Positions 58,280 through 64,000 of a DNA stretch of 64,000 nt are shown piece by piece. The DNA comes from Oceanicola sp. 22II-s10i (GTDB lineage: Bacteria; Pseudomonadota; Alphaproteobacteria; Rhodobacterales; Rhodobacteraceae): contig NZ_AQQU01000014.1 of assembly GCF_002210105.1 (NCBI RefSeq), positions 1 to 64,000 of the forward strand, in the 5' to 3' direction. Below the pieces are notes generated by a model. It had not been told where the DNA came from and ran no database searches. It saw only the letters and a program-made list of their open reading frames with translations. Numbering within the stretch: the stretch's first letter is position 1; each line of letters starts with the position of its first letter. The position numbers and the translations under genes are program-made.

Positions 58280-59902
58280 CTACGCCAGAAGCACGTCTCC
58301 ATATGCTTCCCGCAGCTTGTTCTTCAGCACCTTGCCAGTTGCGTTTCGTGGAAGTTCATCCACAAAAACGACCGCATCCGGGATCTGCCATTTGGCGACT
58401 TTGTCGGAGAAGAAGGAAATCACATCCTTCTCTGACACTCTTGCTCCTGGAGCCTTTACAGCGACAAGGACCGGCCGTTCGTCCCATTTTACATGCTTCG
58501 CTGCAATTGCTGCGGCATCTGCAATACCGGGATGACCGACCGCGATTCCTTCAAGTTCGACGGTGGAAATCCATTCCCCGCCCGATTTGATGATGTCCTT
58601 GGAGCGGTCTCGAATCGTCATGAACCCATCAGCATCAATCGAGGCCACATCGCCGGTTTCAAACCATCCATCGGATTCCAAAGTCGTGCCCGGTTCCACA
58701 CCGAAATAGCTGTCTACGACCCAATGGCCGCGAATGCGAAGATTGCCTTGCGCCGCCCCATCCTCGGGAATTGTACTGCCTGCATCGTCGACGATCTTGA
58801 GTTCCACACCGTAGGGCGGGCGGCCCTGGCTTTCGCGCACTTTCGCCTGTTCTTCCACGGTCATGCCCGCATGGCGTTCCAGCAAGGCATTCGCAGTCCC
58901 CAGAGGCGAGGTTTCTGTCATGCCCCAGGCGTGCACGACTTCGGTGCCATATTTGTCGCGGAATTCAGCGATCATTGACGGGGGACAAGCCGACCCACCG
59001 ACCACCGTCCGTGTGAGGGTCTCGGCTTTGGAGCCAAGCTTGTCGAGCGATGCAAGCAGCCCCTGCCAGATTGTAGGAACACCAAGCGCGACCGTCACGC
59101 CTTCGTCGTCGATCAGCCTTGCGAGGCTGTCACCATCAAGCCCCGGACCGGGCAAGACCAGCTTGGCGCCGACCATCGCGGCGGCATAGGGGATGCCCCA
59201 GGCATTGACGTGGAACATCGGAACCACCGGCATCATCACTTCGCGCGCTGAAATGTTCAGCGTATCGGGAAGAGCCGCGCCCAAGGAATGCAAAACCGTA
59301 GAGCGGTGCGAATAAAGAACGCCCTTGGGATTTCCGGTGGTGCCGGAGGTATAGCAAAGGCTGGAGGCGTCATTTTCGTCGACATCCACCCAATCGGCGT
59401 TTTCGTCCCCCGTGGCCAGGAAGTCCTCGTAGAATATAAGTCCGGGGATCTTGCTGGCTGCCTTTTCGTCACGCGCGGACATGAGAACGAAGGTGTCGAC
59501 AGTTGTCAGCTTCTCTCTGATCCCTTCGATGATCGGCAGGAACGTCTCGTCAAAAAATATGACCCGGTCTTCCGCGTGGTTGATGATATAGACAAGCTGT
59601 TCGGGGAAGAGGCGCGGATTGATCGTGTGGCACACCAGTCCACCGCAGGAAATGCCGAAGTAGCATTCCAGATGCCGCGCGTTGTTCCACGCGATCGTCG
59701 CCACGCGATCCCCTTTGAAGAGCCCCAGCTTTGTCAGCGCGGAGCCGAGCTGACGGGCTCTATCCGAAATCCCTTTCCAGTTCGTCTTTGTCTTTGTGCC
59801 ATCTGTTTCCACCGACACGATCTCGGTGTTGCCATGATAGCGAGCGCCGTGATCAATGAGTGAGTGTATTGTGAGGGGCATCGCCATCATTTGTCCGCGC
59901 AT
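58280..59902 (-). CDS. alkK: Medium/long-chain fatty acid-CoA ligase (AlkK-like)
   Basis: 540 residues (AlkK of GPo1 about 546). Motifs in order are [17 protein letters not shown] (about residues 187-203), [41 protein letters not shown] and [17 protein letters not shown] with the catalytic Lys. It activates the alkanoic acid produced by AlkB, AlkJ and AlkH to its CoA ester for beta-oxidation. The start is ATG 59902, preceded by AAAGGAAG. It lies between alkJ and alkL, the GPo1 order. Confidence 0.9.
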   Translation of the reverse strand: MRGQMMAMPLTIHSLIDHGARYHGNTEIVSVETDGTKTKTNWKGISDRARQLGSALTKLGLFKGDRVATIAWNNARHLECYFGISCGGLVCHTINPRLFPEQLVYIINHAEDRVIFFDETFLPIIEGIREKLTTVDTFVLMSARDEKAASKIPGLIFYEDFLATGDENADWVDVDENDASSLCYTSGTTGNPKGVLYSHRSTVLHSLGAALPDTLNISAREVMMPVVPMFHVNAWGIPYAAAMVGAKLVLPGPGLDGDSLARLIDDEGVTVALGVPTIWQGLLASLDKLGSKAETLTRTVVGGSACPPSMIAEFRDKYGTEVVHAWGMTETSPLGTANALLERHAGMTVEEQAKVRESQGRPPYGVELKIVDDAGSTIPEDGAAQGNLRIRGHWVVDSYFGVEPGTTLESDGWFETGDVASIDADGFMTIRDRSKDIIKSGGEWISTVELEGIAVGHPGIADAAAIAAKHVKWDERPVLVAVKAPGARVSEKDVISFFSDKVAKWQIPDAVVFVDELPRNATGKVLKNKLREAYGDVLLA

Positions 59903-60052
59903 TTAGCTTCCTTTCCGGATTTGTGTTTGGGAGCGGCTATTTGGTCGGTCTGGTAGGCTCGCAAGCCGCTAGTCGCGGCTTGCAGTTTCTTACAACAAAT
60001 CCCATCGCATCCTTGGCAACTGGCTGTTTTTTCATGATTTTCGTAAGATTTT

Positions 60053-61681
60053 TTAGGCAACAGACCGGCTCCTGTTAATAATACGCACCTGCCCCAGAAT
60101 GATCTCGGCCGCATTCTCAGCGATGACCATGGTCGGGGCGTTGGTGTTTCCAGCGACAAGGCTTGGCATGATGGATGCGTCCACCACTCGCAGCCCTGAT
60201 ACACCGCGAACCTTAAGCTCGGGGTCGACCACAGAATCCTTGTCCGCACCCATTCGGCATGTACCAACCGGATGATAGATTGTTTCTGCGCTTTCCCGAA
60301 TGAATGCCGCGATCTCATCGTCGGTCTGTACAGATTTACCGGGGTGCACTTCGTATTTGCTGTGCACAGACATTGCCGGCGCTTCGAGTATCCTGCGCCC
60401 AGCTTTGAAGGCTGCAATCATCGTTCCCATATCTTCCGGATCGCTAAGATAATTCGGCTGAATCAGAGGATCGTCCATCGGATCCGGGCTTTTGAGGCCG
60501 ATATAGCCGCGGCTCTTGGGCAAAAGATCGCAGATGTGAAGCGTATAGCCATAACCAAAAGCGATCTTGCGGCCATGATCTTTCAGATATGTGGGCAGGA
60601 AGTGAAACTGAACATTCGGCCTATCGCGTTCAGGGGACGACTTAATGAACCCACCGCTTTCCGCAACATTTGACGTGAGAAACCCTTTACGTCTGAAGAT
60701 GTAGGAAAACAAACCACCAATGCCACGCGGCAGAAAGCTGGGCGCGACACCGATCGGGCGCCGTGAGCTAGCAGCATGCATAATCGTTACATCGAGGTGG
60801 TCGGCCATGTTCTTGCCAACCTCGGGAAGGTCGTGAACGACGGCTAGACCATGCCGTTTAATTTCTTGGGCATCCCCGATACCCGACAGAAGGAGGAGTT
60901 GAGGCGAATTCACGGCCCCGCCAGACAGGATCACTTCGCCTCCGTCGTTGAGACGCAGTTGGCGATATTCGCCACTTTTCTGTAAGGTGACACCGGTTGC
61001 CGTCTTTTCCTCCATGACAACGCGGGTCACGCGGGCGTCGGTGAAAATCTCAAGGTTGGACCGGGCTTCAGCCCCGCGCAGGAAAGCTTGCGCCGAGCTC
61101 CAACGCCGACCGTCCTTTTGCGTGACCTGATACATGCCCAGGCCCTCTTGTTCGGCGCTGTTGAAATCGCCGTTGTGGGGGATCTGCAGTTCGCGCCCAG
61201 CCTGTACGAAATCACGGCTCAGAGGGTTCACGGTTTTCAGCTCACTCACGGAGAGCTCGCCGCCCCTACCGTGGGTTTCGGTTGCACCGAACCGATGGTT
61301 GTCTTCGATGCGCTTGAACAGGTCGGTCATGCGGTCCCAGCCCCAGACATCCGTGCCTGCCTCGGACGCCCAGTAGTCGTAATCGGCCTTGTGGCCACGA
61401 ATATATACCATGGCGTTGATGGACGACGACCCGCCCAGCGTCTTGCCGCGTGGCCAGAACAGTTTGCGGCCATTCAGGTGCTCTTGCGGTTCGGTGTCGA
61501 ATGCCCAGTTCAGCTTTTTGCTGTTGGCCAGCAAGGCGATCCCCAATGGCATGTGGATCAGGGGGCTCTTGTCCTTTGGGCCTGCTTCGATAAGCGCGAC
61601 GCGTTTTGCCGGGTTTGCCGACAGCCGGTTGGCCAGAACGCAACCAGCGGATCCGGCGCCGACGATGATATAGTCGTACAT
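60053..61681 (-). CDS. alkJ: GMC-family alcohol dehydrogenase (AlkJ-like)
   Basis: 542 residues (GPo1 AlkJ 558). An FAD-binding GMC oxidoreductase with [19 protein letters not shown] (about 3-21), [35 protein letters not shown] and C-terminal [10 protein letters not shown] plus [19 protein letters not shown]. It oxidises alkanols to aldehydes and passes electrons to the respiratory chain. It stands between alkH (31 bases) and alkK. A choline dehydrogenase is the main alternative by sequence, but the neighbours decide for AlkJ. Confidence 0.88.
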   Translation of the reverse strand: MYDYIIVGAGSAGCVLANRLSANPAKRVALIEAGPKDKSPLIHMPLGIALLANSKKLNWAFDTEPQEHLNGRKLFWPRGKTLGGSSSINAMVYIRGHKADYDYWASEAGTDVWGWDRMTDLFKRIEDNHRFGATETHGRGGELSVSELKTVNPLSRDFVQAGRELQIPHNGDFNSAEQEGLGMYQVTQKDGRRWSSAQAFLRGAEARSNLEIFTDARVTRVVMEEKTATGVTLQKSGEYRQLRLNDGGEVILSGGAVNSPQLLLLSGIGDAQEIKRHGLAVVHDLPEVGKNMADHLDVTIMHAASSRRPIGVAPSFLPRGIGGLFSYIFRRKGFLTSNVAESGGFIKSSPERDRPNVQFHFLPTYLKDHGRKIAFGYGYTLHICDLLPKSRGYIGLKSPDPMDDPLIQPNYLSDPEDMGTMIAAFKAGRRILEAPAMSVHSKYEVHPGKSVQTDDEIAAFIRESAETIYHPVGTCRMGADKDSVVDPELKVRGVSGLRVVDASIMPSLVAGNTNAPTMVIAENAAEIILGQVRIINRSRSVA

Positions 61682-61712
61682 TTCTTCTCTCCCTATTGGT
61701 TACGGGCGGCTG

Positions 61713-63158
61713 TTATCCAAGCACCCGGACCACGATGTTGATAAGACGGCGTACAAAGCCCGTGTAAGGCGGGAAAAGCATATGCGTGATCGAATGCTTT
61801 TCCTCCAGAACGGCTTTTTCATGGGAAAAGGCCTTGAAGCCGTATTCGCCATGGGCCGCCCCAATGCCGGAGTTGTTGACGCCGCCAAATGGAAGGTTCG
61901 GGTGCAGGAAATGCACCACTGTAAGGTTTACGCCCACCGCGCCCGAAGAGGTGCGCGTGATGATCTGATCAGCGAAGCCCTTGCTTTTGTCGAAGATATA
62001 CAGGGCAAGCGGCTTGGGGTTTGCGTTGATCTTGTCGATAACTTTATCCAGATCGACATATTCGATGATCGGCAAGATCGGCCCAAACAGTTCTTCCTGA
62101 GTGATTTCCATATCGTCCGAAACCTCGGAGATCAGCGTCGGGGCAACGAAATTCTGGGCCGCGTCTGTCTGCCCGCCCTGAAGGATGCTTGCGCCTTTGG
62201 CACGGGCATCCTCGATCAGGTTGCGAACCCTGTCAAAGTGACGTTCGTTCACAATCCGGCAATAGTCGGGCGTTGCTTTTTGAGCCTCGGGCGTCTTTCC
62301 ATAGACCCGGCCGATCTCGGCCTGAAGCGCAGCCTTGAACGCAGTCGAAACATCGCGATGTACATACACATGATCCGGTGCGATACAGGTCTGACCGTTG
62401 TTTGCGAACTTACCCCAGACGATGTTGCGCGCGGCCTTCTTGATATTGGCGTTGGGCCCGACGATTGTGGGCGACTTACCACCAAGTTCCAGAGTGACCG
62501 ATGTCAGGTTTTTTGCCGCCGCCTCCATCACGACCTTGCCGATTGCCGGGCTGCCCGTGAAGAAAATGTGGTCAAACGGAAGCGACAGTAGCTCTTGGGA
62601 AACCGTGGCGTCGCCTTCGATGACCCTGACCAGATCCGGTGTGAACGCCTCTTCCACGATGTCGATGATGACACGGGACGCATTTGGCGTCATTTCTGAC
62701 GGCTTGATGATGGCACTGTTGCCGGCCGCGATTGCCGAAACCAACGGCCCGAGCGAAAGATTCACTGGATAGTTCCAGGGCGCGATGATCAGGCACACAC
62801 CCTTGGCCTCGGGGCGAACCCGTGCCTTGGTGCCAAACACCCCCAAAGTGGCGGGCGCCCGTTTGGAGCGCATCCACGACTTCAGATGGTGTTTGGTGTG
62901 CCGGATTTCCTGAAGCACAGGAAAGATCTCGGTAAGTTTAACTTCTTCGGCGGGTTTACGAAAATCAGCGGCGCAGGCCGCGATGATTCTCTCCTCGTTC
63001 CGCTTGACGGCCTCTGCCAGCCGGTCTAGCTGTGCGATGCGTGCCTTGCGGTCAAAACTGGCCCGCCGGGCAAGTTGTGCCCGAATCTGGGTGTCAAACG
63101 CCGCTCGGATGTCATCGGCACTGGCTGTTTTGACGTGAAATGATGCAACCTGATTCAT
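61713..63158 (-). CDS. alkH: Aldehyde dehydrogenase (AlkH-like)
   Basis: 481 residues from ATG 63158 (GPo1 AlkH 483); a longer in-frame reading crosses the rubredoxin gene and is rejected. The catalytic Glu is in TLELGGKSP (about residue 212) and the Cys in [14 protein letters not shown] (about 246). The C-terminal end [17 protein letters not shown] is hydrophobic, as in membrane-bound fatty aldehyde dehydrogenases. It turns the alkanal made by AlkJ into a fatty acid with NAD. It starts 10 bases after alkG. Confidence 0.92.
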   Translation of the reverse strand: MNQVASFHVKTASADDIRAAFDTQIRAQLARRASFDRKARIAQLDRLAEAVKRNEERIIAACAADFRKPAEEVKLTEIFPVLQEIRHTKHHLKSWMRSKRAPATLGVFGTKARVRPEAKGVCLIIAPWNYPVNLSLGPLVSAIAAGNSAIIKPSEMTPNASRVIIDIVEEAFTPDLVRVIEGDATVSQELLSLPFDHIFFTGSPAIGKVVMEAAAKNLTSVTLELGGKSPTIVGPNANIKKAARNIVWGKFANNGQTCIAPDHVYVHRDVSTAFKAALQAEIGRVYGKTPEAQKATPDYCRIVNERHFDRVRNLIEDARAKGASILQGGQTDAAQNFVAPTLISEVSDDMEITQEELFGPILPIIEYVDLDKVIDKINANPKPLALYIFDKSKGFADQIITRTSSGAVGVNLTVVHFLHPNLPFGGVNNSGIGAAHGEYGFKAFSHEKAVLEEKHSITHMLFPPYTGFVRRLINIVVRVLG

Positions 63159-63168
63159 GTTCACGCTC

Positions 63169-63633
63169 CTACTTCTCTTCGTAGAGGACATAGTCCTCTT
63201 TCGTGGCGCCACAGTCCGGACAGCACCAATCATCGGGGATCTGACTGAACAGAGTTCCCGGCGGGAAACCTTCGTGTTCGTCGCCAAGAGCTTCGTCGTA
63301 GATATGACCGCATGTGATGCAAAGCCATTTCCGGTAGGCAGTTCCGGCGGCGGGGGTCGCCTGTACCACCGGAGTAGGCTGCGGCGCAGGCGCTTGCGGT
63401 GCGGCGGTAGGAGCGGCAACCGCCACGGGTTCGGGTGCCGGTGCCGGGGTTGGTGCTGGCGCTGCGGCTTCGCCGATCAGCACAAAGTCCTCTTTGTCGC
63501 GGACCGCGCAATCGGGGCACGCAAAGTCTTCGGGCACTTGCGACCACGGCGTTCCCGGCGGGAAACCTTCATGCGGGTGGCCCTGGATTTCATCGTAGGT
63601 GTAACCGCAATCCGGGCATTGATATTTAGCCAT
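63169..63633 (-). CDS. alkG: Two-domain rubredoxin (AlkG-type)
   Basis: 154 residues with two rubredoxin domains. Domain 1 has [10 protein letters not shown] (Cys6, Cys9) and [13 protein letters not shown]; domain 2 has [10 protein letters not shown] and [12 protein letters not shown]. They are joined by an Ala/Pro-rich linker of about 40 residues. GPo1 AlkG (about 173 residues) also has two domains. It carries electrons from rubredoxin reductase to the AlkB membrane hydroxylase. The reductase (AlkT) gene is not in the window. Confidence 0.93.
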   Translation of the reverse strand: MAKYQCPDCGYTYDEIQGHPHEGFPPGTPWSQVPEDFACPDCAVRDKEDFVLIGEAAAPAPTPAPAPEPVAVAAPTAAPQAPAPQPTPVVQATPAAGTAYRKWLCITCGHIYDEALGDEHEGFPPGTLFSQIPDDWCCPDCGATKEDYVLYEEK

Positions 63634-63756
63634 TGTTCATTCCTCCCTTACACACGTGCGTTGACAGGCAAGCACATGCGTCGTTCCAGATTTTCTCTCG
63701 GTTGTGTCTGCGGCCCCGTCATCGAGTGAGAGCAAGGGGCTGTTTGTCAGGCCAGT

Positions 63757-63777
63757 GTTGGCCCCATCGGGGCCAAC
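63757..63777 (-). promoter_or_regulatory. Hairpin between alkB and alkG
   Basis: GTTGGCCCC (63757-63765) and GGGGCCAAC (63769-63777) form a perfect 9-bp stem with a 3-base loop, 30 bases after the alkB stop. No T-run. It could stabilise the alkB message or reduce transcription into alkG. Confidence 0.55.
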
Positions 63778-63806
63778 TCCTTAGTCTGAGGCGCCATGCG
63801 AGGGTT

Positions 63807-63998
63807 TTATTCGGCAGGCATGGCGGCAGGTTGTGCAGGTGCGACCGACCCGAATTTACGGTCATAGTACTCACGCATGCCAGGCTCGATCTGAATCTTG
63901 TTCAGGTCACCTTTGGCCCAGTCCAAGACACGATGATCCATGATCGATCGGAACCACGAGGGGACCAGCGCCGCAAAGAACATCCCGGGATAGCCCGA
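63807..63998 (-). CDS. alkB: Alkane 1-monooxygenase (AlkB), C-terminal part (gene continues past window end)
   Basis: Only the last 63 residues are visible, in frame up to the window edge: SGYPGMFFAALVPSWFRSIM, then DHRVLDWAKGDLNKIQIEPG and a short Ala/Pro-rich tail. The PxLWRRVMDPRVLxW-like pattern is the end of AlkB-type non-haem di-iron membrane hydroxylases. The His boxes lie outside the window. AlkB hydroxylates terminal methyl groups of alkanes, and the order with alkG, alkH, alkJ, alkK and alkL supports the call. It is the first alk gene visible on this strand. Confidence 0.85.
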   Translation of the reverse strand, partial: SGYPGMFFAALVPSWFRSIMDHRVLDWAKGDLNKIQIEPGMREYYDRKFGSVAPAQPAAMPAE

Positions 63999-64000
63999 AG

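Noticed and set aside
1-64000. tRNA, rRNA genes and CRISPR arrays
   Set aside because: No cloverleaf-like sequence, rRNA segment or regularly spaced direct repeats were seen when reading both strands.

Overview
The window looks like the chromosome of an alphaproteobacterium, most likely of the roseobacter/Rhodobacterales type. This is inferred from the high G+C, the protein styles and the dense acyl-CoA catabolic operons; no rRNA or tRNA gene is present to confirm it. Almost all of the window is coding.

Positions 1-44,400 form one large acyl-CoA catabolic region. It holds six acyl-CoA dehydrogenases, five CaiB/family III CoA-transferases, four crotonase-fold proteins, three hot-dog/MaoC hydratases, two thiolase-superfamily proteins, electron-transfer flavoprotein (EtfBA), and two complete Liv-type ABC uptake systems. 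Each uptake system carries a long-chain acyl-CoA synthetase gene between its ATPase and permease genes (module A, 2,585-9,448, plus strand; module B, 32,864-40,993, minus strand). The implied pathway is: periplasmic capture of a carboxylic acid, uptake, activation by the operon-encoded ligase or by CoA transfer, dehydrogenation with electrons passed to ETF, hydration, then C-C cleavage. The segment 18,602-25,650 has the parts list of an actinobacterial steroid side-chain module: paired ACAD subunits, MaoC hydratases, and an Ltp2-like thiolase homologue next to a DUF35 zinc-ribbon protein. It also carries a transglutaminase-fold gene.

Six promoters in this region share one palindrome, TCTAACA-N2-TGTTAGA, whose downstream arm overlaps the predicted -10 hexamer. 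I read this as a single-repressor regulon. The regulator is not obviously encoded in the window. Between 14,730 and 16,392 lies a scar in which an SDR gene and a PaaE-like reductase gene, both truncated, meet head to head.

At 44,488-45,100 there are IS66 transposase and amine-oxidase remnants. After them come an RND efflux operon with its own TetR gene (45,113-49,907), a second TetR gene, and an HxlR-controlled group: a frameshifted DoxX, a LigB-type dioxygenase homologue lacking one metal ligand, a DUF5519 protein, an NmrA-like oxidoreductase and a GST.

A second scar (about 54,700-56,168) contains pieces of IS3 and IS256 transposases and of a 3-hydroxyacyl-CoA dehydrogenase. Beyond it, on the minus strand, is an alkane-degradation operon in the order alkB (partial)-alkG-alkH-alkJ-alkK-alkL, the same order as in the Pseudomonas putida GPo1 alk operon without alkF, followed by a thiolase gene. 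The 56.2-58.2 kb part is visibly more A+T-rich. With the IS debris at its edge, this suggests the alk block was acquired by transfer. No CRISPR array, tRNA, rRNA or replication origin was seen.
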